From an uncultured Spirochaetales bacterium (GTDB lineage: Bacteria > Spirochaetota > Spirochaetia > Sphaerochaetales > Sphaerochaetaceae): 64,000 nt of DNA. The position numbers and the translations under genes were made by a program. Location: assembly GCA_949285145.1 (NCBI GenBank), contig CASDXQ010000017.1:1-64000 (forward strand), read 5' to 3'. Shown piece by piece: positions 41,766 to 52,074 of the stretch (position 1 is the stretch's first letter; each line of letters begins with the position of its first letter). The notes beneath the pieces are model-generated. The model had not been told where the DNA came from. It saw only the letters and a program-made list of their open reading frames with translations, and did not search any database.

Positions 41766-43948
41766 ACCCCGACCTTCCCGCTGTTCACATGCCCGTCACT
41801 GTAATTGTACGTGACCGTATATCTTCCGGTGAACCTCTTTGAATTCACGCTTATATCCTCCAGACCGAAATGACCGGGATACATGCCGCTGACATCAAAA
41901 CCTCCGGATGAGGAAGAAGCAGATCCTGTTCCGCTTGCATTCACATCCATCGTATAAGCACCGTTGATCCAGAAATTTGCATTTTCTCCGAAATCACTGT
42001 ATGTAAAAGATATCAGACCGCCCAAATCATTCCGCTTTGCATTATAGGTGACCACACCTCCGCGGTAATGGTCAGATGCAGAAGCACTTCCGAGAGCTTC
42101 CAGCTGAGTTGTTAGAGACGAGGAATTTCCTTTCTCGATCATTTTCGCTATTTCAGTGTTCTTCCACCAGCTGCGGTATTCTGATGCCACATAATCCTGG
42201 ATTTCCCATGGCTTTAGTGATATTGACTCGAACATGACTTTATATGCTTCAAGAGTGATGGAACCATATGCATTTGCAAAATGAGGCTCCCCGTGTGTGC
42301 GCCCGAGTTCATCACGGCTGGCAATCCAGTATTCATATCTGACCAGGGGAGAAGTCGTTTCATCCGTATAGGAGGTGCCTTTGACATTGAAGTTTACGAC
42401 ATTGCCGCTCTCATCTTTTCTGTATAAAACATATGCATCCATACCGTCATCAGCTGCGATCCACGAAATGTGAACAGGATAAACACCATAGCTGTTGGGA
42501 ACATCCCCATCAAGCGGAGAGTCATTGCAGGTCGCACTGACATGGGCAATTGCAGATGGCATTTTCGCAATGCGGTTTGTCGAGACTTCTGATGAGGACA
42601 GGCCGGAACAGCCGACCTTAATTGTTATTCTCTCCAGTTCCTTAAGCTCAGATATCTCATCCACGTGCCTGTCAAATTCATAATATGTCTGTATGAGATC
42701 AACTTCACTGTCACGGAAATCTCTCTCATAAATCACACTGCCGTCCTTGGCATACGCACTGACATGATAGATGAATTCATTCTCTCTTTCCTCATCATTG
42801 CTGCCAGCCGGAAGATTATATGAGAAAACATAGCCGAATCTGCTTGCATCATTAACAGGCACAAGCTGCATATTGGAGACAGGAGACAGAAGATAACCGG
42901 TAACCTCTGTCGCAGGAGAAGGCCCTTTGTCATTCTTCGCAATTATTAAATATGTGTATTCCACATTGTTTATTACGAGAGTGTCGGTGAAAGAATATCT
43001 TCCATCACTGTAAGAAAGCGCGTCCTTTCCCTGTGCCTCTGTATCAAGGACAACTTCCTCGCTGCCGCCCGGATAATACTTTTTTATGACATAATCAGCA
43101 TCAGCATCCTGCGCCTCGAAGATCATTGTCACGGAGGAAAGGGAATCTCCTTTTGTGATTGAAGTGCATACAGGCTGCAACGGAGCACCTTGCACACGTG
43201 TATAGCCAGTACGGGGAAGACTTATCTCCGCCCTGCTGCCAATTTCGCTTACGCTCTGCACTGCAAAGGAAAGTTCTGCACCTGCCTGCGTATCCTGATC
43301 AATTGTATAAGTATAGGCATTTGTACTGCCGTTTCCGGCCGCAACTGTCGCAATAACCTCGCTTTCAACACCGGCAATCGTTGAATACCGTGACATGTAT
43401 ACACGGTACATATCAACATAAGGCATCTCTTCCCATGTTATATCAATGGAAGTCTCGCTTGTTCCACGGGATGCATTCACATTCTGAGGAGATGAGAGAA
43501 TTGTTCCGCTTGCAGAAGAAGAGACACAGCTGGCTGCTCCTTCAAAGGTATGTGCTGTGATTCTGTAGCTGTAAAACCTGCCGCTCTGGAGAGAGTCACA
43601 GTCACTGTATGAAGTATCAAAGACAGCATGCTGAAGAGGAATCCAGTTCTCTCCACCCGTAAGCTTTTCATGCTCATGTTCACATTTCTCAATCGTATAG
43701 TAATCGGCCCCGGTCACCGGAGACCAGGTCACATTGATCTTGTCACTGTAAAATGATTTTGTGGCATTGACAGAACGGGGAACATCAAGAACAACCGGCT
43801 CATTTCCGTCTGAAGTGTCATCATTATCTACATCTTCCCCTGTATCCGGAACCGTTATTTCCCCGTTATTCATGAGGATGGAGGCATTGCATGAGAATAA
43901 GAGCAGAAGAACGGTGAGAAAAACAGAACAAATCATAAATCTCCTCAT
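41762..43948 (-). CDS. Fibronectin type III repeat lipoprotein (728 residues)
   Basis: Surface-type lipoprotein with lipobox LLLFSC. After an acidic, Asp-rich spacer (DTGEDVDNDDTSDG) come at least four Fn3-like modules with the usual W...Y core: RSVNATKSFYSDKINVTWSP, SSPQNVNASRGTSETSIDIT, and later units near AIAHVSATCNDSP. The last 150 residues are a different domain (YRSWWKNTEIAKMI, RGGVVTYNAKRNDLGGLISF, FTGRYTVTYNYSDGHVN) resembling the C-terminus of the 1154-residue neighbour. It starts 3 bases after that gene's stop. Adhesion or glycan binding is plausible but not shown. Confidence 0.78.
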   Translation of the reverse strand: MRRFMICSVFLTVLLLLFSCNASILMNNGEITVPDTGEDVDNDDTSDGNEPVVLDVPRSVNATKSFYSDKINVTWSPVTGADYYTIEKCEHEHEKLTGGENWIPLQHAVFDTSYSDCDSLQSGRFYSYRITAHTFEGAASCVSSSASGTILSSPQNVNASRGTSETSIDITWEEMPYVDMYRVYMSRYSTIAGVESEVIATVAAGNGSTNAYTYTIDQDTQAGAELSFAVQSVSEIGSRAEISLPRTGYTRVQGAPLQPVCTSITKGDSLSSVTMIFEAQDADADYVIKKYYPGGSEEVVLDTEAQGKDALSYSDGRYSFTDTLVINNVEYTYLIIAKNDKGPSPATEVTGYLLSPVSNMQLVPVNDASRFGYVFSYNLPAGSNDEERENEFIYHVSAYAKDGSVIYERDFRDSEVDLIQTYYEFDRHVDEISELKELERITIKVGCSGLSSSEVSTNRIAKMPSAIAHVSATCNDSPLDGDVPNSYGVYPVHISWIAADDGMDAYVLYRKDESGNVVNFNVKGTSYTDETTSPLVRYEYWIASRDELGRTHGEPHFANAYGSITLEAYKVMFESISLKPWEIQDYVASEYRSWWKNTEIAKMIEKGNSSSLTTQLEALGSASASDHYRGGVVTYNAKRNDLGGLISFTYSDFGENANFWINGAYTMDVNASGTGSASSSSGGFDVSGMYPGHFGLEDISVNSKRFTGRYTVTYNYSDGHVNSGKVGV

Positions 43949-43951
43949 ATC

Positions 43952-46900
43952 TCATTCCTCCTGAAGCAGTACCGGTACTGATGTGATGTCATTGATGGCA
44001 GAACCGTTTCTCGAGATGGATATCTGGCTTATGCCTGAACCTGTCACAGGATGTTCGGAAAATGAGATTCTGAATGACGGATAGTTATATGGAAGAACAA
44101 CTGTCAGATCCCCGGATATTCTCCGCAGAGGATCATCAGACGTCAAATGCGCCAGATTATCATCAACATAACAAGTCAGACTTCCGTCAATTCTCAAATC
44201 ATTTGCCTGTGCATCTGCAAAAGTGATATTTCCATATTCCTTGGGAGATGTCCATTTGAAATCAGAACATGTATAGGATGTGATATTCCCGCCTTCATAA
44301 TATTCACGGGAATTAGGCCACCAGTCTCCTTCGTAATAGTTATTGATTGAAGAAACTATATCATGAAGATTATTGAATATCACATTGACATAATCCGTAT
44401 TTGTAAGGCTGCTTTCATTATACAGTTTTGCAAGAGCCACGGGTTCAGTACTGTTCTTGTCACTGTATGCCGCATTCTCATTCACCGCAGAGACAAATAC
44501 ATCCCATGTGAGTTTCCTCACAGGCAGCACTTTCCTGACATACAGCCATACCATTCCGGAAGAATCAACAGTCAGTGTACCGTCTTCACAAACGGATACT
44601 GAGGAAGGTGCATCCGCTATCTGGGAATCTGTCACGGAATAAACATTGCCTTCCACTTCAACTTTGTACTCTGTTGCTCCTTTCACCTGAGAAAAATAGA
44701 TCTGGAAAAGATTGTTTCCGTAGTCAGATGCTCCTACACGATCAGGCTTCATAAGAGGATAACCATGATTTTCATCATTTACGAAATAAGCCTGAACAGG
44801 CCCCTGCACTCCATCCTTGACCGATGCAACTGAAAAATCATACTCCTCATTCGTTGTCAGATACGAATAACGCGTTCCTCCTGTATATTCGACAAAGCTC
44901 CATGCGGAATTGCTGCCATGCGGCCTTCTGTAGACTACATAGGAATAACCATCGCCGACACCCTCCCATGTGATTTCAATGATATCCCTGTAGTCGGCCT
45001 TGGTTGCTTTTATTTTCACGGGCGGAGTGATCCAGCTTCCTTCTGCAAATACATATTCACTGATTTCGGCATTGCCCGGAACGACAGTGAATTTATATTT
45101 CATGGAAAGAGGATATTCCTCTTTGATGATGATGTCTTCAGGCAGATCATCAGCTTTCAGCACAAATGATGTGACACCGGCAGGAGTCTGTGTTCTGTAA
45201 AGTTCCCTGCCGTCCTCGTTGAATACGAGTATTCTGTACATGCTGACATTTTCAGCCTCATTCCACCTGATGCGGATGTAGTTTGCTCCGTTTTCCACTT
45301 CAAGCGGCAGACATCCCAGCACACAGCCTTTCACGACAGGACTCGGGAGTGAATATTTTCTCCCGGTTCCGGCCGGATCATATTCATCACAGCTCTGAAT
45401 ATAGAATTCATATACATATCCTGCCCTGATTTTCCCGTCCTGGACAAGGACAGATGCTGAATCCGCTGAGGGGAGAGAGGTTTCCAGCAGCAGGGCATAT
45501 TCATCGCCGCTTCCTTCTTCTCTGTACATAATCCGGTAGCCCGCGGCATTTTCAACAGGCTCCCATGATAAATCCACAGATGAGCTGCTCGTATTCATTG
45601 ACGCAGTGAAATTCTCCGGAGAAGACAGTCTTCTGCCGTTGGATGAAAGAGTATGCGTCTGTCCGTTATGGATATCACCTTCTTTTTTGTATGATGCAGT
45701 CAGCTGATATACATATTCCACGCCCGGAACAGAATTTTTGTCTTCATAAGAATTCTCAAGTGCATCCTGGCCGCTGAATGTTTCCATGATGACAGCATCA
45801 ACTGATGTTGTCTCGCGTCTGGAAAGAGTAAGCTCGACATTTCCGATATCAAGATTTCCCTCACTCATGGAAGCCAGATCATTCAGCGTCCATTCAAGCA
45901 GGATTTTGTCAGCATACGGAGGATTGTCATCACCAATGCCGCTTGCGGAAAACGACTTTATATATTCAATTTTCTCCAGTGTGCCTTCCACAGTATGAAA
46001 GAAAGGCATACCATTTTCATCGCTTGCACTCATTCCTGACAATGACAGCGGGATATCTTCATGGATATATTCTATCGTGTAATAGTAAGTCAGATCAAAC
46101 GGATGTCCGTCAGCTTCAAGCTCAATTGTATCCGTATATGTCGCACTATCAGCAACTAAAACAGAATACTCATCTTCCATTCCGCTGATGTGCCTTGTTA
46201 TCCGGAATTCAAGTCCGTCCACATCCATGATATCTTCATGGAAGACGCCCCAGCTGAGTTCAATCTGTGCTTTATACGGTCCGCCGTATTCCGGAATATT
46301 CACGTTCATGACTTTTGCCTTGAATGACGATGGCTTTGTATCAAGCTTATGACAGTTTTCAACAGTCGCTGCATCTTCATCACTCTGCATGATCATGGAT
46401 CCGTCACTGTTGAGAACATATACGGACAGAACCTTGTAGTCATAATCCGTATCAGACTCAGCATCAGCATCAGTGAATTCACATCTGTCAAGCAAAAGGA
46501 CATTGCCGCTTCCGTCATCATCCATAACAGGCAGCCATTCACTGCTGTCTGACACCTTCTTCTCAACTGAGTAGCGTACAACGGCATCAACCCCTCCTGA
46601 AGGAGAGACCTCACTCCAGGAGAGCTTTATATGATCCCTGAGATTGTTCTCTGCTGAAAGATCTGTTACAGGCGGGGGATTATAATCAACATCCGCACGG
46701 GCATCAAAACCAGTAAGGGCAGTGAGTGCTCCATCCGCATACAGGGCAGCAGTGAAGGAATAAGTCTTACCTGATTCAAGGCTGATGGATACAGGAGTGT
46801 CTATCTCGTTTGCAGGATCCACTTCTGTTTTACCGTCATGATATGGCTCATCAAAATACTTCACCTCAATGGAAGCTACTTCCCCGTCATTCAGAATTGA

Positions 46901-47416
46901 AGTGACTTTCGAAGAAGTGTCGAACACTGAGAGAACATTGTTCTGCTTTATGTATGTCACAGTGAGGTAATCAGCAATCACGCCTTCAAACTGTCTGCTG
47001 TACTCAGAATCAATGGTGCTGATTATGTTTCTGCCGCCATCCCGTTCAACATACGAGGCCTTGATCCGGAATATGTATCTTTTATCCCTTCTTGAATTGA
47101 TGTCATTTCCTTCCGGCACACTGATGTCAGCGGAATTGGTGTTGACTATCAGCTCATGAGCCGGTCTGCTTTCCAGATAATCGCTTACCCTCTGGTATTC
47201 AACCGTGTAATATGTGGCATTCTCAACAGGATCCCATGTTATTGATATCGTATCTGAAAGATGGTTGTTCATAACCCGTATATTCTCAGGCGTGTCTATT
47301 TTCGTGAATTTCGGAACAAGATCCTCAACAACTTTATCCTGTGGAGACAATGTACATGAGAATAAAACGGAAAAGAGAGTGGCGACAAGAAATAAATTCT
47401 TTACTAATCTGAACAT
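43952..47416 (-). CDS. Fibronectin type III repeat lipoprotein (1154 residues)
   Basis: Largest protein in the window. The lipobox is VLFSC near residue 21. The body is a string of six or more Fn3-like modules, for example PENIRVMNNHLSDTISITWD, VTDLSAENNLRDHIKLSWSE, ENFTASMNTSSSSVDLSWEP and KIKATKADYRDIIEITWEGV. The last 150 residues form a non-Fn3 domain (YYEGDWWPNSREYYEGGNIT, SGDLTVVLPYNYPSFRISFS) shared with the 728-residue neighbour. First gene of a four-gene unit; an AGAGGTG site precedes the ATG. A role at the cell surface is likely; the ligand is unknown. Confidence 0.8.
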   Translation of the reverse strand: MFRLVKNLFLVATLFSVLFSCTLSPQDKVVEDLVPKFTKIDTPENIRVMNNHLSDTISITWDPVENATYYTVEYQRVSDYLESRPAHELIVNTNSADISVPEGNDINSRRDKRYIFRIKASYVERDGGRNIISTIDSEYSRQFEGVIADYLTVTYIKQNNVLSVFDTSSKVTSILNDGEVASIEVKYFDEPYHDGKTEVDPANEIDTPVSISLESGKTYSFTAALYADGALTALTGFDARADVDYNPPPVTDLSAENNLRDHIKLSWSEVSPSGGVDAVVRYSVEKKVSDSSEWLPVMDDDGSGNVLLLDRCEFTDADAESDTDYDYKVLSVYVLNSDGSMIMQSDEDAATVENCHKLDTKPSSFKAKVMNVNIPEYGGPYKAQIELSWGVFHEDIMDVDGLEFRITRHISGMEDEYSVLVADSATYTDTIELEADGHPFDLTYYYTIEYIHEDIPLSLSGMSASDENGMPFFHTVEGTLEKIEYIKSFSASGIGDDNPPYADKILLEWTLNDLASMSEGNLDIGNVELTLSRRETTSVDAVIMETFSGQDALENSYEDKNSVPGVEYVYQLTASYKKEGDIHNGQTHTLSSNGRRLSSPENFTASMNTSSSSVDLSWEPVENAAGYRIMYREEGSGDEYALLLETSLPSADSASVLVQDGKIRAGYVYEFYIQSCDEYDPAGTGRKYSLPSPVVKGCVLGCLPLEVENGANYIRIRWNEAENVSMYRILVFNEDGRELYRTQTPAGVTSFVLKADDLPEDIIIKEEYPLSMKYKFTVVPGNAEISEYVFAEGSWITPPVKIKATKADYRDIIEITWEGVGDGYSYVVYRRPHGSNSAWSFVEYTGGTRYSYLTTNEEYDFSVASVKDGVQGPVQAYFVNDENHGYPLMKPDRVGASDYGNNLFQIYFSQVKGATEYKVEVEGNVYSVTDSQIADAPSSVSVCEDGTLTVDSSGMVWLYVRKVLPVRKLTWDVFVSAVNENAAYSDKNSTEPVALAKLYNESSLTNTDYVNVIFNNLHDIVSSINNYYEGDWWPNSREYYEGGNITSYTCSDFKWTSPKEYGNITFADAQANDLRIDGSLTCYVDDNLAHLTSDDPLRRISGDLTVVLPYNYPSFRISFSEHPVTGSGISQISISRNGSAINDITSVPVLLQEE

Positions 47417-47617
47417 CTACACCTCTTACCAAAGGCAGGTAATGAGCGAAGAGTATCATCTTTCCCAAGTTGTGTACAGACGTTTCCGAACATTCTGACA
47501 TGTTTTTGTCTGTTATCTCTCCGGCAGGCCTGAATTACAGAACATGTTTCACTACAAATGCCTTTCATGTTCTCCCCTTTCCTCTTGTCCATTAATTCCT
47601 TATACTTCAAAAAAGCT

Positions 47618-48586
47618 ATGATAAAAACAGAAATTGATAATCAGGAACTTCTGAAACATCTTGAAAACGTCAAGGAAGACTCAAAGGACATTTTCCTCCT
47701 CAGCGGAGGTGAAGCCAGGCTCACCGTGGTCAACGCAACTCATCTCGTGAACCAGATGAGAGCCAACCATAAACTCGGGCTTCTTGAGACTTATGTACTG
47801 GGTCAGGCCTATATAGCAGGACTTCTGCTTTCTTCAACTGTCAAAGGAAACGACAGAGTGCAGCTCATGATAGAATGCGGCGGTCCGATAAAGGGAATAA
47901 GCGTTGAAGCATGGGCAGTCGGTGCCGTAAGAGGGTATCTGCTGGAGAATCCTATAAAACTTGCAAAGCCTCTCGAAAGTCTCGACACATCACCGCTTTT
48001 CGGTCCCGGATTCATGACTGTCAGCAGAATTCTTGAAGGCAGCAAGGAACCTGTAAGCGGCACAGTAATGCTGCAGTACGGCAATATCGCAAAAGATCTC
48101 GCCGTTTATTTTGATGAAAGTGAACAGACTCCTACTCTGTTCTATATTTCCATTCATTTCGACAGGAATGGAAATGTGACCGGAGCCGGAGGACTCTTCA
48201 TCCAGGCCATGCCCAGCTGCACAGCCGCACTTCTTGACAGTCTCGGGGAAAAATCAAAACATTTCACGAACCTTGGTGAAGCTCTCAGCACAGCTGTCAG
48301 CGGCAGGAACTATGTGGAAAACGAATTCAGGGATTATGCTCCGCAGCATCTTGCAGACAGTTTTGTCGCATTCTCATGCCCTTGCTCAAGAAAAGGTTTT
48401 GAAAATTATCTGGCAAATCTGCCGCAGAAAGAAAAAGATGAGATTCTCTCAGGCACCTTCCCTCTGAATCTCGAATGCTTTAACTGCGGAACAGTATATT
48501 CATTTACGAAAAGCGAAGCGGAAACGCTTTTCATGAAGGAGAAGACAAATGATATTCTTTGCACAGACAGCGGCAAACCAGAGTGA
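47618..48586 (+). CDS. hslO: Redox-regulated chaperone Hsp33
   Basis: Protein of 322 residues, cytoplasmic holdase activated by oxidation. The N-terminal part has AYIAGLLLSSTVKGNDRVQL and IECGGPIKGISVEA. The zinc-binding Cys set is complete: SCPCSRKGF and, 27 residues on, LECFNCGTVYSF (CXC...CXXC). The ATG at 47618 gives the family N-terminus; the ribosome binding site is weak and the 20 codons before it are not conserved-looking. It overlaps the rlmKL start by 38 bases. Confidence 0.93.
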   Translation: MIKTEIDNQELLKHLENVKEDSKDIFLLSGGEARLTVVNATHLVNQMRANHKLGLLETYVLGQAYIAGLLLSSTVKGNDRVQLMIECGGPIKGISVEAWAVGAVRGYLLENPIKLAKPLESLDTSPLFGPGFMTVSRILEGSKEPVSGTVMLQYGNIAKDLAVYFDESEQTPTLFYISIHFDRNGNVTGAGGLFIQAMPSCTAALLDSLGEKSKHFTNLGEALSTAVSGRNYVENEFRDYAPQHLADSFVAFSCPCSRKGFENYLANLPQKEKDEILSGTFPLNLECFNCGTVYSFTKSEAETLFMKEKTNDILCTDSGKPE

Positions 48587-50768
48587 TCTGGTTGTAAAAG
48601 AAGCTCTCAGAGCCGGGGCAGAAAATGTCAAGGCAACGGCTGCGGGTGTCCAGTTCTCAGGCTCGCTGGAGACCGGTTACAGATTTACAATGACCACCCG
48701 TATTGCCAGCAGAGTGCTTCAGGCTCTTTATTTCGATGACGACATCAGCAGTGCGGACAAGCTGTATGAATCGTGCAGGGATGTTCCGTGGGAAGAATAC
48801 CTGAAGCCGGGCATGACTTTTCAGGTAACCCAGACAGTGCAGGCATGCAACTGGCTTAAAAACAGCCATTTCGCAGCATTGAAGCTCAAGGATGCCATTG
48901 TGGACAGAATCAAGGAGAAAACAGGCGGTTCTCGTCCTGATGTGGACAAACAGAACAGCGACTGTACCTTCCATCTCCACATCAAAGGCAGAAATGCAGT
49001 CATCTACGCGGATTTTTCCGGCGAAGGTCTGTACAGAAGAGGATACCGCTCAGGAGATAACGAAGCAGTGCTTAAAGAGCATCTGGCTTCTGCCGTGCTT
49101 TACAGAAGCGACTGGTATAAAACCGTTCTTGACGGCAGCCCCGCTGTTCTGCTTGATCCTTTCTGCGGGCTGGGTACAATCCCCGTTGAGGCTGCCCAGA
49201 TAGCTGCCGATATCGCACCAGGACTCACACGCAAGGAACCCTATGCTTTCGAGAAACTCTTTAATTTCGATGAAGATATTTACAGCAAAGTCCTCGATGA
49301 ACTGGGCGACAAGGCGGAAGCCGCCCGTTCCCGCCGCATCAGGATATACGCTTCTGACATAAGCAGGAAATGCATTGAGAGCGCCAGGGCGGCAGCTCTG
49401 AAAGCCGGTGTCTATGATTATATAACATTCGCCGTGAAAGACTTCACAAAGACAGAGGAAGAAGATGTTCCACCGGGCCCCGGGTTCATTGTCACGGATC
49501 CGCCGTACGGTGTGAGAATGAAAGAAAACGACTGTCAGAGACTTTACAGCCGTACAGGGGAAATATTCCAGAACAAATTCAAAGGATGGAAAGTCTCCCT
49601 GCTGTGTGCAGACAGCAATCTGCTCAGCAATATCGACATGAAGCCGGAGAGAACCAACAGCCTTTACAACGGAGGACTGCTTTGCCAGCTCGCCCACTAC
49701 TGCGTATATACGGATGAGGAAAAGCAGGCACTTATCGAAAAAGCGATAAGGAAAAAAGAAGAACGGCTTTCCACCCCGCTTTCCCCCGGTGCCCAGATGG
49801 CCTATAACAGACTGGTGAAAAACATCGAGGCCCTGAAAAAGCCGATGGAGGAGCAAGGTGTCACATGTTACCGCATCTATGATGCGGACATGCCTGAATA
49901 CTCGGCTGCGATAGACATGTATGACGGACGCTTCATCAATCTGGCAGAGTATGCACCTCCTTCAACAGTTGACAAGGTTGCTGCAGAAAAGAGACTTGAA
50001 GAGCTGGTGCTGGCAACAGAACGCGCGACAGGAATCGATCTTGAGAACATTTTCGTCAAGCAGAGAAAGGAACAGAAAGGAAGCGATCAGTACAACAAGC
50101 TGGACAACAAAGGCAGATTCTATGTCGCCCATGAAAACGGCGTGGAGTTTCTTGTCAATTTCGCAGATTATCTTGACACCGGTATTTTTCTGGATCACAG
50201 ACCCGTAAGAAGCCTGATTCAGCAGAATGCCCGCGGGAAACGCTTTCTGAATCTCTTCTGCTATACGGCAACCGCATCGCTGAATGCAGTTAAAGGCGGG
50301 GCTGTAAGTACAACCAATATCGATACATCCTCAACATATCTTGACTGGGCAATGGAAAACTTCAAGCTGAACGGATACCCTACCAGCATTGAGAATTTCT
50401 TTTACAAGAGTGATGCGATTGAGTATCTGTGGGACACATTCGACCGCTATGATCTCATCTTCTGCGATCCTCCGACTTTCTCAAACAGCAAAGGACGCCG
50501 TCCTTTTGATGTACAGAAAGATCATGCAAGGCTTATCGATGCTGCAATGATGCATCTGGAGAAAGACGGTCTCATGATCTTCAGCAACAACTTCAGACGT
50601 TTCAAGATGGATGAGTATATTCTTGACAGGTATTCTGTTGAAGATATAAGCGAAAGGACGATCGGAGACGACTTTGCCAGGGATCCGAGAATTCACAAAT
50701 GTTATCTCATAAAGCATAAAGTGGTCATCCATCCCGGCAAAAGGAAAGTCATAAAAGTAAAGAAATGA
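48549..50768 (+). CDS. rlmKL: Bifunctional 23S rRNA guanine methyltransferase RlmKL
   Basis: Protein of 739 residues joining two SAM-dependent methyltransferases. The first half (RlmL, m2G2445) has an N-terminal THUMP region, LLDPFCGLGTIPVEAAQIA and the catalytic TDPPYGVRM. The second half (RlmK, m7G2069) has FLNLFCYTATASLNAVKGGA and the motif FCDPPTFSNSKGR. Length and order match E. coli RlmKL (702 residues). The ATG has GGAG 8 bases upstream, within the hslO tail. Its stop overlaps the next start (ATGA). Confidence 0.94.
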   Translation: MIFFAQTAANQSDLVVKEALRAGAENVKATAAGVQFSGSLETGYRFTMTTRIASRVLQALYFDDDISSADKLYESCRDVPWEEYLKPGMTFQVTQTVQACNWLKNSHFAALKLKDAIVDRIKEKTGGSRPDVDKQNSDCTFHLHIKGRNAVIYADFSGEGLYRRGYRSGDNEAVLKEHLASAVLYRSDWYKTVLDGSPAVLLDPFCGLGTIPVEAAQIAADIAPGLTRKEPYAFEKLFNFDEDIYSKVLDELGDKAEAARSRRIRIYASDISRKCIESARAAALKAGVYDYITFAVKDFTKTEEEDVPPGPGFIVTDPPYGVRMKENDCQRLYSRTGEIFQNKFKGWKVSLLCADSNLLSNIDMKPERTNSLYNGGLLCQLAHYCVYTDEEKQALIEKAIRKKEERLSTPLSPGAQMAYNRLVKNIEALKKPMEEQGVTCYRIYDADMPEYSAAIDMYDGRFINLAEYAPPSTVDKVAAEKRLEELVLATERATGIDLENIFVKQRKEQKGSDQYNKLDNKGRFYVAHENGVEFLVNFADYLDTGIFLDHRPVRSLIQQNARGKRFLNLFCYTATASLNAVKGGAVSTTNIDTSSTYLDWAMENFKLNGYPTSIENFFYKSDAIEYLWDTFDRYDLIFCDPPTFSNSKGRRPFDVQKDHARLIDAAMMHLEKDGLMIFSNNFRRFKMDEYILDRYSVEDISERTIGDDFARDPRIHKCYLIKHKVVIHPGKRKVIKVKK

Positions 50769-51961
50769 AACAAAAACGGATTCTGCTGCTGATACTTGCA
50801 ATAATGCTGCCTGCAGGCCTCAGCCTACATGCGGCTTCATCCTTTTCAGTTCTGGCAGGAATGGGATACCTGTCAGATTTTGCAGGCGGCAGCAGAACAT
50901 TGTTTCCCTCTTCAGCGCGCATACAGCAGGGTGTGAATGATCTAGACTGGTTCGATGATGTCGACACATCGATGTTCATGGACATAAACTTCGGACTTAC
51001 AGAAAGAAGAGTAGTACAGGATCCTGCCAGCGGCGCATATCTTAACGGCAGTGAAATGACCAGGAGCATGTATTATTATTCAAGCTTCTATTCTGCTGTA
51101 AGCTACATATTCCGCAACAGCCTGTTCGAGAATCACAGGACAGACAAGATGTTTCTGACTCTTGATGCCGGTATAAACATCCGCTTTGAACAGGCTTTCG
51201 ACTCTTTCAGCAATATAAGAAACGGCAGATCTTTTCTGGATGAATATCTTGGCGGCGAAAGCTACTGGAACGCTAAATCCAGAAATTTCAAAGCTCTTCC
51301 CGATATAAACGGAAGTGCGTATCTTATGGCAAATTCCATAAGTTTCACTGCGTCTTTTGACAATATGTATCAGGAAAAGAACAAGATATACAGGGAAGGC
51401 GTGAGCGGTAATGCATCTCTCACGCTTGCTCCGTGGTTTCTTGCAAACAGAATGCCGGATTTCTTTGACACTGAGGTTGATTATTATAAGCTGTCAGCCG
51501 ATATGACATATGCCAAGGTGATCTATAACAAGGAAAACTGGAAACGGTGGAACAAACTGTCACTTGTCATTGAGGACAGACTTTACAGCCAGCTCATTCT
51601 GGGTAATGCGGTACCGAAACTTGCAGATACAATCTCATTTCCGGGACTTGGGTACACAAGCCTGCCGTTTGTAATCCAGAACCAGTTCAAATTCTATGTA
51701 TACGGTCCGAATTTCATTTCCGACAACACAATCCCGTATGGATATGTTTTCATAGATCTCGGCCTTGCATCCGGAAGACCGAATAACAGCATGCCAGATG
51801 TGGCATGGGAAAATTTCATGTATATGGAAATCGGGCTGAATCTTCATTTCGAATTATTCGGAGCGCTCCATGTTTTCGGTGAGATCAGCTACACACTGAG
51901 CAACATAGTGAACTATGGAAATTTCTTTGACTGGAATATCGGTGCTTATTTCTCGATTTAG
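50765..51961 (+). CDS. Putative outer-membrane protein of unknown function
   Basis: Protein of 398 residues with a signal peptide ending near LSLHAA. The sequence is rich in aromatic, amphipathic strands (MYYYSSFYSAVSYIFRN, LFGALHVFGEISYTLSNIVN) and ends FFDWNIGAYFSI, as expected for a barrel. I do not recognise a family. It overlaps the rlmKL stop and lies just before the truncated tRNA-Pro. Confidence 0.62.
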   Translation: MKQKRILLLILAIMLPAGLSLHAASSFSVLAGMGYLSDFAGGSRTLFPSSARIQQGVNDLDWFDDVDTSMFMDINFGLTERRVVQDPASGAYLNGSEMTRSMYYYSSFYSAVSYIFRNSLFENHRTDKMFLTLDAGINIRFEQAFDSFSNIRNGRSFLDEYLGGESYWNAKSRNFKALPDINGSAYLMANSISFTASFDNMYQEKNKIYREGVSGNASLTLAPWFLANRMPDFFDTEVDYYKLSADMTYAKVIYNKENWKRWNKLSLVIEDRLYSQLILGNAVPKLADTISFPGLGYTSLPFVIQNQFKFYVYGPNFISDNTIPYGYVFIDLGLASGRPNNSMPDVAWENFMYMEIGLNLHFELFGALHVFGEISYTLSNIVNYGNFFDWNIGAYFSI

Positions 51962-52007
51962 ATGTTGACATAAACGGCAAAGATAAAGAGAATAGATAAG
52001 TCACAAA

Positions 52008-52062
52008 CGGGTAGTAGCGCAGGGGCTAGCGCACTTGGTTCGGGACCAAGGGGTCGGAGGTT
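52008..52062 (+). pseudogene. Truncated tRNA-Pro (anticodon CGG), broken in the T loop
   Basis: Bases 52008-52062 follow tRNA-Pro closely: acceptor 5' half CGGGTAG, D arm GCGC-AGGGGCTA-GCGC, anticodon arm CTTGG-TTCGGGA-CCAAG (anticodon CGG), variable GGGTC and T stem 5' half GGAGG plus TT. The next bases, AATATGACAATG, do not continue the T loop, and no complement of the T stem or acceptor stem follows. The 3' third is thus missing. TTGACA at 51965-51970 could be its -35 box. A terminator follows at 52075. It could be a dead gene or a tRNA-derived small RNA. Confidence 0.75.
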
Positions 52063-52074
52063 AATATGACAATG

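Noticed and set aside
49050-49856. Open frame of 268 codons on the minus strand
   Set aside because: Antisense to rlmKL, whose two methyltransferase motifs are certain; no ribosome binding site or motif.
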